From Apiotrichum sp. Y4204 (taxonomy: Eukaryota; Basidiomycota; Tremellomycetes; Trichosporonales; Trichosporonaceae): 52,478 nucleotides of DNA. Positions 42,211 through 52,478 of the stretch are shown here, one piece after another. The DNA lies in NCBI GenBank assembly GCA_025531455.1, contig JAMYHL010000134.1, positions 1-52,478 of the forward strand, read 5' to 3'. Below the pieces are notes generated by a model that saw only the letters and a list, made by a program, of their open reading frames with translations, ran no database searches and was not told the origin of the DNA. Made by a program: the position numbers and the translations under genes. Position 1 is the first letter of the stretch, and each line of letters begins with the position of its first letter.

Positions 42211-45200
42211 ATGGCGTCTGCTGCTCCCGCCGACGTCAAGGCCACTCTGGCCAGGTGGTCGAAGCGTCTCGGCACACTGCCGAGCTTGGCCCTTCCGACC
42301 GACTACCCGAGACCCAGTGAGTGAAGTGCGATGCCAGGACCGGAGCTGGTGTGATCAGCACGCGATGCCGCACGTTGAACGTCCGGTGACATGCCAGCAG
42401 ACTGAACTGACTGTCAGCCCCCGCCAGGATGGTCGAGTCGGTGCAGAGGCTCCAGCTGCCGCCCTCGCTCACCCCGGCGCTCATGCACATCACGTACGAG
42501 TTCTCGACGCTGTACCCGTCCGTCCCGCTGCCGACGCCGTACCATCTGCTGTTGACGTCGTTTGTCATCCTGCTCTTCCGCTACACCCCGGATCCGTCCA
42601 TGGTCATCTGCACAAGTGCACCAGGCACGACGACACCGATTCTCCTCAAGCTCGACCTCACCGCCGAGATGACGTTCTACGATGTCCTCCGCATGGTCAT
42701 GGAGCGCGAGGAGGAGGCTGCCGCTGACATTCTCCCGCTGTCCACTCTCGTCGCGCATCTCAAGCCCGAGGGACCGCTTTACCGCGTTCGCTTCTTCGAC
42801 TCCACGCAGGTGGAGGCTGACCCTTCCGGTTCGCTCACCACCGACTTTACGCTCTACCTCCTTGCCTCGGAGAAGCAGGGATCCGCGACGCGTTCGGTCA
42901 TGCCGTCGCTCTACCTGACCCTGACATACAACTCGCTCCTCTTCACCCAGTCGCGTATTCAGGCAACGCTCGAGTCGCTCCTCCAGCTTCTCACCTCGGC
43001 GTCGAACAACGATGCCGCTCACCCCATTGGCTCCCTTCCCCTCCGCACCCAGAGCCAAGTTGGCGTCCTTCCGGACCCCGAGTCCGATCTCGACTGGTGT
43101 GGGTTTGTTGGCGCCATCCCCGACATCTTCTCCGCGAACGCCAAGGCCCACCCTGACCGCACCTGTGTGGTTCAGTGCGAGCCTGAGGAGGGCCAGGACG
43201 TCATGGACGGCCCTTCTCGCGGCCGCCGCATCTTCACTTACCGCCAGATCGACGAGGCGTCGAACGTTCTTGCTCACACCCTGATCAAGAACGGCCTCCA
43301 GCGCGGAGAGGTCGTCATGGTCTACGCGGCGCGTTCCGTTGAGCTCGTCGTCTGTGTTATGGGTATCCTCAAGGCTGGCGGTATCTTCTCGGTTGTTGGT
43401 GAGTCATTGGTGGTCGTGTGCAGGTGACTAACTATCCAGACCCCGCGTACCCGCCGAACCGCCAGATTGTCTATCTCCAGGTCTCGATGCCCCGTGCGCT
43501 CTTGGTTATCTCGTCGGCTGGTGTTCTTGCTCCTACCGTCTCGGACTTTATCAAGGAGAAGCTCCAACTTCACGTCCAGATCCCTGCGATTGAGATGACC
43601 CAAAGCGGCCTCACCGGCTCGCCCAAGGGCGCTGCCGAGGACATCCTTGCTCCCTACCAGCAGTTCTCGCGGACTCCCGCCGGCGTCGTTCTCGGCCCCG
43701 ACTCGCCCGCGACACTGTCATTCACCTCGGGTTCCACTGGCATCCCCAAGGGAGTCAAGGGCCGTCACTACTCGCTCACCCACTTCTTCCCGTGGATGTC
43801 CCAGCGCTTCAACCTCAGCGGCGACTCGCGCTTCACCATGCTTAGTGGTATTGCCCACGACCCCATCCAGCGTGACAGTAGGTTTACAGAGTTGTGCCCA
43901 GTTGCTCACCACAGTGTTCACGCCACTTTTCCTTGGTGCTTCTCTGTACGTCCCCACCGCGGACGACATTGGCACCCCTGGTCGTCTTGCCGAGTGGATG
44001 GACGACAACGAGGTTACGGTCACCCACCTTACCCCCGCCATGGGTCAGCTCCTTTCTGCGCAGGCCACGCGTCAAATCCCGTCCCTCCGCAACGCGTTCT
44101 TTGTCGGTGATGTCCTCACCAAGCGTGACTGCCACCGTCTTCAGTCGCTCGCCAAGAACGTGTGCATCATTAACATGTACGGTACCACCGAGACTCAGCG
44201 TGCTGTGTCTTACTTCGCCATCCCGTCAGTCAACGAGGACATGACTTTCCTTTCCACTCAGAAGGATCTTATTCCAGCTGGTCAGGGAATGATCGACGTT
44301 CAGCTCCTGGTCGTCAACCGCACCGACCGCAACATTCCTTGTGCTGTTGGTGAGATGGGTGAGATCTACGTTCGTTCCGGTGGTCTCGCCGAGGGCTACC
44401 TCGACCCCAACGCCACGGCCGAGAAGTTTGTCACCAACTGGTTCACCGAGGGTGTGGACCGCGAGGACACGCTTGTCAAGACGAACCCTGCTGCCGCTGA
44501 GCACTGGTTCGGTATCCGTGACCGCATGTACCGCTCGGGTGACCTTGGTCGCTACCTCCCCGACGGCCGTGTCGAGTGCACTGGCCGTGCCGACGACCAG
44601 ATCAAGATTCGTGGCTTCCGTATCGAGCTTGGAGAGATCGACACCCACCTGTCGCGCCACCCTCTTGTCCGTGAGAACGTCACTCTTGTTCGTCGTGACA
44701 AGGATGAGGAGAAGGTTCTTGTTTCGTACTTTGTCCCCAACGATGGTCCCGACGTCGATGGCATGGCTTCCGCCTCGGAGGGCACTGCTGCCGACGAGGA
44801 GGAGATGGACCTCAAGCAGGAGATGCTCCGCGGTGTCCGTCGCTACCGCCGCCTCATTCGCGACATTCGCGAGCACCTCAAAAAGAAGCTTCCGTCGTAC
44901 GCCGTTCCCGCGGTCTACTTCCCCCTCTCGAAGCTTCCTCTCAACCCCAACGGCAAGATCGACAAGCCTGCCCTTCCTTTCCCCGACACTGCTCTCGCTG
45001 TCAAGCCTTCGTCCAAGGGCACCAAGGACCTCACTTCTACCCAGAAGACAATCCACGACATCTGGCTTCGTCTCCTCCCTTCGCCCCCGCCTTCGATCGG
45101 CATCGACGAGAACTTCTTCGACCTTGGCGGTCACTCGATTCTCGCCACGCGCCTCATCTTCGAGATCCGCAAGGCGTTTGTCGTCAACGCTCCGCTTGGC

Positions 45201-46625
45201 CTTGTGTTCGAGAAGCCCACCATCCAGGCCCAGGCTGCCGCCATCGACGACCTCACCACTGACGGTGTGATCGCCGCGGATGTCTCGTCCGACAAGGCTG
45301 CTGCCGTCGAGGAGGTCCATTACGCTTCGGACGTTGCACCCCTTTCCGCTCAGCTTCCCGAGAAGTTTGCTCCTCTCCCCGCCGACTTTGCCACCAAGAA
45401 GCTCACCGTGTTCCTTACTGGTGCGACTGGTTTCCTTGGCGCCTTCATCCTTCGTGACCTACTCGCGCGCCGCGTTGCCAGGGTCATCTGTCTTGTCCGC
45501 GCCAAGACGCCCGAGGAGGGCATCGCCCGTCTCCGCGACGGTGGTATGGGCCGTGGTGTCTGGGACGAGAACTGGGTCTCTGAGGGACGTGTTGAGGCTG
45601 TGGTCGGCGACCTTGCCGACACGCACTTTGGCCTTTCGCAGGCTGACTGGGACCGCGTCGCCAACGAGGCCGACTCGGTTCTCCACAACGGTGCCGTCGT
45701 TCACTGGGTGTACCCCTACGCCAAGATGCGCCCCGCCAATGTTCTTTCGACCATGACTTGTCTCGAGCTCTGTGCCACTACCAAGCCCAAGCTCTTCAGC
45801 TTCATCTCGTCGACTGCGGTTCTCGACAACGAGGCGTTCGTTCGCAAATCGGACGAGGTCCTCCAGGCTGGCGGCGCCGGTCTGCCTGAGACGGATGACC
45901 TCGAGGATGCCCGCGTTGGCCTCGACACTGGCTACGGCCAAAGCAAGTGGGTTGCTGAGAAGATCATCATGGAGGCCGGTCGCCGTGGTCTTTCGGGCCA
46001 CATTCTCCGTCCCGGTTACGTCCTGGGTGACACCGTTTCCGCTGTCACCAATACCGACGACTTCCTGTGGCGTATGGTCAAGGGCTGTCTCCAGCTGGGT
46101 CTTGTTCCGGATATCAACAACACCATCAACATGTGTCCCGTTGACCACGTCGCGATGCTGGCCTCCGTCTCCGCGCAGAACGCGTCGGCCGACGCGCATT
46201 TCAACGTTATCCACGTTACTGGCCACCCGCGCCTGCGTTTCAACGACTTCCTCGGCGGTCTCCTTACCTACGGCTACCCTGTTGACCGTGTCGAGTACAT
46301 CCAGTGGCGTACCAAGCTTGAGCACCACGTTCTCGAGACGCAGGACAACGCGCTCTTCCCGCTCCTCCACTTCGTCCTCGACGATCTCCCGACGTCGACC
46401 AAGGCGGTCGAGCTTGACGACCGTAACGCGCAGGCCCTCGCAACGGCTGCTGGCGAGCAGCCCACTGCGGGTGTCACCGAGGACCTTGTGGGTCTTTACA
46501 TTGCCTGGCTCATCCGTGCCGGCTTCATGGACGCCCCGCCCGCGGAGCACAACGGCAAGGCGCTCCCCGTCCTCACCGGTGGTGTCTCGCGTGCGATCGG
46601 GCGTACAACTGCGGGACAGGCGTAA
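42211..46625 (+). CDS. LYS2: Alpha-aminoadipate reductase Lys2
   Basis: Four exons, 42211-42316, 42418-43398, 43440-43877 and 43915-46625, encode 1411 residues, the normal Lys2 size. The enzyme adenylates alpha-aminoadipate, loads it on a carrier and reduces it to the semialdehyde in fungal lysine synthesis. Domains in order: an N-terminal condensation-like region; an adenylation domain with SFTSGSTGIPKGVKG (about 456-470), MYGTTETQRAVSYF, and GDLGRYLPDGRVECTGRADD then QIKIRGFRIELGEID; a carrier domain with FFDLGGHSILATRL, where Ser916 takes phosphopantetheine (added by Lys5); and an NADPH reductase domain with FLTGATGFLGAFILRDLLA at about 1008-1026 and GYGQSKWVAEKII, in which Tyr1182 and Lys1186 are the catalytic pair. 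All conserved residues I checked are present, so the gene looks functional. Confidence 0.97.
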
Positions 46626-49047
46626 GGATACTTGCGTCAATCTGTTTGCGCCACTGGCACATTGTACCACCCCGATCGGCAGCGCCCATCTCCATTTCAT
46701 GGGACTAAAAATAAGGAGTAAAAGTAGAAACAGGCTGTAGTTGTCATCAGCGGCGTGACTACCCACAGTCTATGCATTGCTCGGGAAGATAGACGAACAA
46801 TAGAGTAGCAATGGTGGGTCGTGCCAAAGTAGTTGAAACACACACCAAGTTACTCAGTGTGCACGCGTCATGCGAAGTGGCGGTTAGTGCCCCCTATTTA
46901 AAGGTGGAACAGGTACTCGTCACACCAGTGCGATTGACACGACCAGCGCTCTGATGTGCATCTGTACACAGCAGATGAGACGGAGGAACTCTCCGCTGCG
47001 TCAGGCATGGACTGTCTATTGTTCCGGGGAAGCATCCGGATAGCGCTCGCCCAGCTAAAGCGATACTAAGCGGCGAGGGCCGCAAAGAGGATAGCGAAGA
47101 GAGCCGCGAACTGACCGCGAAGGGGGAATACGGACGGTGACGAGACACGAGCCTCGTAACGCGCTGTATGTTCCCCTGGACAACGGAGAAGTGGTCACCG
47201 TGGTAACATGAGAAACCCGCAGCTGAGTGTCGCGTATCGAGCACACTGGGAATCTGGAGATGACAGTAGGGGCGAGCTTGGCGCTAATGAAGCAGAATCA
47301 TGGAGATCGCACAACAGACCCATTCATTCGCTCTGGGGCAAGCAAGCTTTGAATGCAAGACCGGCTAGAGAAGGGTCGCCTTCTGTGTTTGTCTAGCGAG
47401 CTGTTGACAGGACTCCTGTGGGAAGAGGGACTCGGTCGCAGTACTCCGATGGTGCCACGCGCAGCAGTAGCATTGCGATCACGGCCATCTAGTATGCTCC
47501 TGTTCAGTCGCTGTGGTCCGATGCAATCAGTCAGGCGCCAGCCAGCCGTGCCAGCCAGCAACCAGCTGGCGCCTGCCTCTACCATGTGGTCCGCCATGCC
47601 CTGAACCCTCTACCGAGGTTGGCGCCACCCCAATACTCTCCAGCCCCGCTCGCAGCGGAGGGCGCGTGCGCGCGCGTGTGTCGCGAGTCGCGTGCTGCGT
47701 GCGCGCGCCGTCGTTACGGTCGTAAACTCGTAACGTCGTGCAATGCGTGCACTGTGGTTTGTGCGCTATGTCACAGAGCTGGCCCCCGATGCCCCTTCCG
47801 AATCGGGTGGCGGCGTGCCAGCCCCAGGTCAGCCTCCAGCCGAGGCGGCTCTGACCTGATAGTTCTCTGGAATCCGACGTGGGATACGATATGGGGCAAA
47901 GACTATAGGTCAGAGCTCCAAGAAGCATTCTGCACGAGCACGTGTACCTGTTGCGCGAGTCGTTGCGTTGCTGGCTGACCGCGTGATCGACCGTGAGCGT
48001 ACGGGCGGCCACTGGCGAGTGTCCGGAGAGCGATTCGGCGCCAGCACGCATGGGGACGAGCGTTGCTAGGGGCTCGGGAGATTGACTGACATTGTGGAAG
48101 CTGCTTCGTCAGTGGTCCCTTTTCCCCCCCTCAGCTACACACAGTGTGGGACTATTATCGTGTCCTTGTCTTAATTCCATACACGCAATGACGAGGCTTG
48201 GGGGGATGAAAGGGAAAACAATGCTGCTCCAGTGGTACATGACGTGGCACATGATGCGGACGTCGAGATTCCTCGGTCAACAATGGCGAGCGATGCAAAC
48301 TCCGGTTTTTAACAGTTCGTGGTCGTCACGGTCGGCCCCCGGATCAAGTCGCCATCAAGACCTGACTCTGACTGGCACGAGCGTGGGCGTCATCACAGTA
48401 TACCCCATCGCCTGGTTGAGGTGACCTGTTCGGCTTTTGGTGCCACACGAAGCTTGGCGGACCGTGGATGCGATCAGCCCCACGTCTCTGCCATAGGCGT
48501 TCGTTCCTGTTCCCGCAATTCGTCAAGGTCAAGAAGCCATGTCAGTCTTATGGTCAGTCTACAGTCTCAGTCCTCCAGTCCGACAAGCCCCAAAGTCGGG
48601 CCAAAGTCGAGGCTTATTGTCCCGAGTCCGGGCTCTACACCGCACGCGGGTCCGCGGCACCGGACACGCGCCGCCTCGCGGCGACCGGACGCCGGTGGGG
48701 CAGAGAACAAAAGCTAGCAGGAGGACAATGAACACGCGCCACGGAACGACCACGAGCCGTGTTTCTCGGTCCTCAGCGGGTGGGGGCGCGGGTGCTGGTG
48801 TCTCCGTTGTCGTCTGCACGCCTGCAGATGTCGTCGCTGTCAGAGGACGAAGACACGAGGTTTGATATACTCCATCCCGGGATTTGCGATATGTCTCGCT
48901 ACTCTGAGACGAGACGTTCGGCACATTCCAGTATTTCTGTCCCCCATATTTCTGTCAGTCGTCCATTCCTCTTCACATCGCGGTCTGTTGCAGAATTCAG
49001 AATTTCGATGGTGCGGGATGCAGAAATGACAGACGGACAGAAGACAG

Positions 49048-49506
49048 ATGACAGATGCGGGAAGAGGAGATTACAAACCTCGCGCGGTTATCGAACCGGC
49101 TGCGGTATATATGGGTTTCAGAACCGTTTTTTATCTAGCAATCTGCCCGGTTGCCGGCTTGTGGTGCTCCGCATCTCCGGCTCCAATAACTGCCAAAACT
49201 CGCTGGTCCACCATGATCCACCACCTACACCACAGCTGTTGCGCTGATGTACAGAACTCTCTCCTGTCAGCAGCCACCGGACTTGCGGAATCTCAAATGA
49301 AAGGGTCGCTACAGGGCGACAGGGATGCAGGGCTGAAGACTCCTGCAGCTCCTTGGCCTGTGGCTGCTTGCGTTTGGCACCGAGGCTTGCGAACGAACAA
49401 AGAGCGCGCGCGAACCGCCCGACCCGCAGCTTTCTTTTTGTTCCCAGCGCCACCTCAGGGTTTTTTGGCGCCGGGAGTCGTGCGTGTCCTCAATCCCAAT
49501 CCTTGA
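49048..49506 (+). CDS. Uncertain ATG frame, 152 aa
   Basis: An ATG-started frame with no intron, recognisable motif or strong C/T-rich leader. Composition is Ala/Pro/Arg-rich with a hydrophobic stretch (FRTVFYLAICPVAGLWCSA) near residues 24-42. Frames of this length are common by chance in this base composition, so it is listed only because it is the best ATG frame in a long empty stretch. Confidence 0.1.
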   Translation: MTDAGRGDYKPRAVIEPAAVYMGFRTVFYLAICPVAGLWCSASPAPITAKTRWSTMIHHLHHSCCADVQNSLLSAATGLAESQMKGSLQGDRDAGLKTPAAPWPVAACVWHRGLRTNKERARTARPAAFFLFPAPPQGFLAPGVVRVLNPNP

Positions 49507-52427
49507 GACGGCAATATTCCCCAGCACCAGAGGCAGGATGCTATGAAGGCAGAAGGTGCACACGAGTGTCGAGTGCCCGAGCGCCATGAAGCACTGCATG
49601 CATGCACGCACTCTGGCACTCTGGGGCATGTATGGGAGAACTTCATATACATTCCATAGATTCGTAGATTGTGCTCCGTTAAGTTGCTGCCACGGATCCG
49701 AACTCCGTCGTGAATCCGCAGGCCTACAAAGCCTATCGAACCCAATCTCCTGATGACAGCGACATCTTGTCGATCGGCGAGGGCCTGCGCGGGCCCACTG
49801 TGCCCCGCTCGCCATGGTTAAGTGGTGCCTCGCTCCCTGCTGAGCTTGTGCCCGGAGCGCGGTGCGTTTAACAAGATCAACCGAAGTTTATAACGGCAGC
49901 GCGTGCCTTGATGATGGACAAACAATGGGCAGCGAAGCGCTCTGGGGTCAGCTGTTCGCGGCTCGTCATTTGCCGCCACATGTTACGGCCAGAACAATAG
50001 ACTTTTGAATGAGCTACGAAGCGTATGTGTAGAATGCAATCAACGAGGGGCGCGGACAAGGTTCCGTATGCTGTACGCATACGTTGCGCACGCCGAAGTG
50101 TCGGCCGTCGTCGGCGGTTGGCCATTCCGCAAGTTGATTGATATCCGCCCATCGCCGACTGACTCATTGGGGGGCTAATGAGAATCGAGGCGGTGACGAC
50201 GACCTGCCACGCTGCGGCATGTGCCACATACAATTCCACAACGGCCACAACACAGCTCGCAGTCCACAGTGCGCCGCTCACAGTTGACGCACCACCAATT
50301 GGCCCTAACGCACATGGCTCTCTCGCCATCTCTCCGTGTTTCGGACACAGAGCAAGACATTGATTGAGTCGTTGCGTTGCTCTGCAGTTCGGTCACGGCC
50401 CGTCCACGGGTCCATGTCATAGGGGTCAAGAGCCCTGCCCCTGCGGTCCGTGCGCTTGCTCGCGAGACATGCTTCCATTTTTCTTTGTCTGAGGTGCTCA
50501 CGAGGAGCTCCCGGCTCATACCCGACCAGAACCATTGCACCATTGGCAGCTGCGTGCTGCCTTGAAAGCTAGAAGTCCGGAGTGACAGGTGGCCCGTAGT
50601 GCTCTCGGATCTTATCGGCTCGCGCCCTCACCTCCAGCCAGCCGAACTCTCGGACATCTCAAAGCCATGCAGCTCGACAGGTCCAGCGTTTATCGGCGCT
50701 GGTAGATCTCATCGGCGGCACTGCTGGGTGTGTGCCAAAATGAACGATGTCGCGGACTCACGATCTCACAATCCTCAGTGACACAAGGCTGGAATCCGAT
50801 CTGACAAGGGACGGAGCAAAGCGAGGCGATCTGTGCTCTCTATGCTGCAACAAGCCGAAATTGGATTGGACTTTTCGAGTCTTGACCGAGCCGTGAGCTT
50901 CCGAGTCAAGCGTGCTGTTTACGGCAGCTGACGCTCGCCCCTCTTTGCATGAGAATGGGAACACTGTGTAAGCTCCGTGACGCCGTTTACACAGCGGCCG
51001 GGTCTGAATGCATGGATGACATGAATGACGTTGGGGGATAATTAATTTGGTCGAGGCATTCCAAGTGTCACGTCTTGCTCGGAGAGTGGTCGTTGGTACT
51101 TGGTGATCATGTGGGGATTTGCTGCCATGTTTGTGCCGTGTCGGAGAGACGGACAGAATCGACAGAAGCTTCTCATGATCTCATGTTCCATACACACTGT
51201 ATTGAGATCGCCAGCATGTTGATTGCGCTTGGCGGCATGGGCACTCGCCACGAATGATTGTGGCGGCGACACCGAGGTCGCGTTGTGGCCATGAGCCGGA
51301 AAATGTCCATTGCTGTTGCTCGATCTCATAGATTTTGGTGCAGCTTTCTACCTTGTTAATGCCAGTCCTCTACCTCGCAGAGATGTTCTCCATTTCAAAG
51401 CACGCGCTGACTGTTTGCCAGCGTGCAGCAGGGTGTCAGTGGCTGCGGCAGCCTTTCATTCTGCTGGACAGGACACAGGATGCTCCCCGCGCCTCTGCGC
51501 CTCGACGCCTCACCGTGGCCATCCGGTCTGTCTCTACCCCTCTGCTGGTCCCCCACGCGCGTGATGCCCTACGGCCATGGTCCCTATGTCCCTGGCTGGC
51601 ACCGGGCGTGGACGGTTCACCGACAGGAACGAGAGTGCTCTTTTTGTTCTTTGTTCTTACCCAGCAATCAGGCGCTGGTCGCAGCAGGAACTCCTGTTTT
51701 CCGCATGCGCTTTCCGCCTTTTTTTGCAAACCTCCTTCCCCCCCGACAATAGAGACGAGAACGCCAGGGCGCCGGTGTTCCAGGCGGCGTTCGCGATGCT
51801 GTGGCACCTGTTGCACCTGCTGTCGTTGCTGGGGCCCTCCCCCTTTATGGCAAGGAGGCAAGAGGTGCTATTACGCCGTTGAGAGCTGCGACAAGACGCA
51901 GATGCCCAAGGCCAAGCTGGCCAAGGTTTTGTTTACCTTTTTTTCCTCTTCCTCCTGCCGTTGTTCTTCGTAGTGGACGGGCCGCTGGCCGCCGGCCGAT
52001 GGGAAAGTCAGCGATGGCCCTTGCTCCCCTGCTCCCTCTTGTATCTTCTCCTCTTTTCAACGAGGTTACGCAACGGCACAAATCACCATGTATTGCGGCC
52101 CCTGGTGCAGCAGTAGATTGCGGTCATGGCCATTGTGCCATGCTACCATAGTGGGAGGAAGAGGGGAAGTACATACGAACGAGTAAAGAGTGGAAGCTGC
52201 AGCACAAACACGCAACCCAGGGCAACCAATGTCGCGACCCAAAGGGTATCAACATCATCCCTCTCTTCCGATCTCCACTTCCCTGCAATACAGGTCTCAT
52301 GCATGTCTTTTTGGTTTTCTGTGATCTGTTTGTCAGCACGATCAGCTCACACCTTCTTTTGTGCTGCTGCCCCTCCCCCTCCCGTTGCATGCATCCATAC
52401 ACAGGGAGAGTCTCTCCCTCTCGGCAG

Positions 52428-52442
52428 GTGGTGACTCACCAC
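52428..52442. promoter_or_regulatory. TGACTCA core with inverted GTGG/CCAC arms
   Basis: The sequence GGTGGTGACTCACCA contains the bZIP (Gcn4/AP-1) core TGACTCA at 52432-52438 flanked by inverted arms. On the minus strand the same bases read GGTGAGT, a perfect splice-donor consensus, so an intron donor of a gene running in from the right edge is an equally good reading. Confidence 0.2.
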
Positions 52443-52478
52443 ATACTGACCCACTGCCACTTTGCCTTGCCCTCCCCC

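Larger units (their letters stand above)
46626..52478. other. 5.9 kb region without a supported gene
   Basis: This is the longest gene-free stretch in the window and runs off its end. Small frames on both strands show no domain, and consensus donors are rare. The longest ATG frame worth noting is 49048-49506 (152 codons, no family). A TGACTCA (Gcn4/AP-1 core) with inverted GTGG/CCAC arms lies at 52428-52442. The last 200 bases are C-rich on the plus strand and may belong to the promoter or intron of a gene beyond the window. No tRNA boxes or rRNA were seen. Confidence 0.4.

Noticed and set aside
44226..46766. Long open minus-strand frames (364 and 435 codons) opposite LYS2
   Set aside because: They are antisense shadows of a strongly codon-biased gene; composition is dominated by Val/Gly/Asp/Arg without motifs, and LYS2 explains the stretch fully.
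49720..49750. Minus-strand GGGTTCGATAGG considered as a tRNA B box
   Set aside because: The 3' half does not match the consensus CC and no acceptor stem or A box accompanies it.
51335..51973. 212-codon plus-strand frame near the window end
   Set aside because: Composition is Arg/Ser/Cys/Pro-rich, overlapping frames on both strands are equally open, and there is no leader, motif or splice support.

Overview
This 52.5 kb window is nuclear DNA of a fungus. Genes are cut by many short introns (mostly 33-60 nt, GT-AG, with CTAAC/CTGAC-like branch sequences), 5' leaders are CT-rich, spacing is compact, and several proteins are typical fungal ones: Lys2 alpha-aminoadipate reductase, a membrane SREBP (Sre1 type), a Zn(II)2Cys6 factor and Dug1. 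Intron density and tiny exons point to a basidiomycete yeast of the Tremellomycetes (Cryptococcus/Trichosporon relatives). That placement is inference and the genus is open. No ribosomal RNA, tRNA, CRISPR array or intact mobile element was found.

Layout. 1-2631: Zn(II)2Cys6 factor with a long leader. 2632-7859: gene-poor DNA with a C13/G22 run, short repeats and a possible decayed gene. 7860-12247: divergent pair VPS74 (-) and CWC27 (+). 13409-16200: SRE1 (+). 18639-20365: arrestin-fold protein with a PPxY tail (+), convergent with a RING-like/RRM protein (-, 20781-22895). 25032-27057: DUG1 peptidase (+), convergent with an unnamed multi-pass membrane protein (-, 27224-28245). 28553-32005: kinesin-8 (-), divergent from PEX11 (+, 33218-34432). 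34997-36286: eEF2-lysine-methyltransferase-like protein (+). 37283-37836: ribosomal protein eL30 (-), divergent from PAM18 (+, 38970-39966). 42211-46625: LYS2 (+). 46626-52478: no supported gene.

The neighbours do not form a pathway cluster. They are mostly housekeeping genes (Golgi retention, splicing, sterol sensing, glutathione turnover, microtubule length control, peroxisome division, translation, mitochondrial import, lysine synthesis). All exon joins were worked out by hand so that each gene keeps one open frame across every junction; the joins agree with remembered family motifs but no alignment was run.

Points most worth a second look: two in-frame starts in DUG1, the second adding or removing a mitochondrial-type leader; a 6-nt last exon in VPS74; an SRE-like site upstream of SRE1; loss of the catalytic Trp in Cwc27; the C13/G22 tract; and protein-like reading frames in otherwise dark intergenic DNA.
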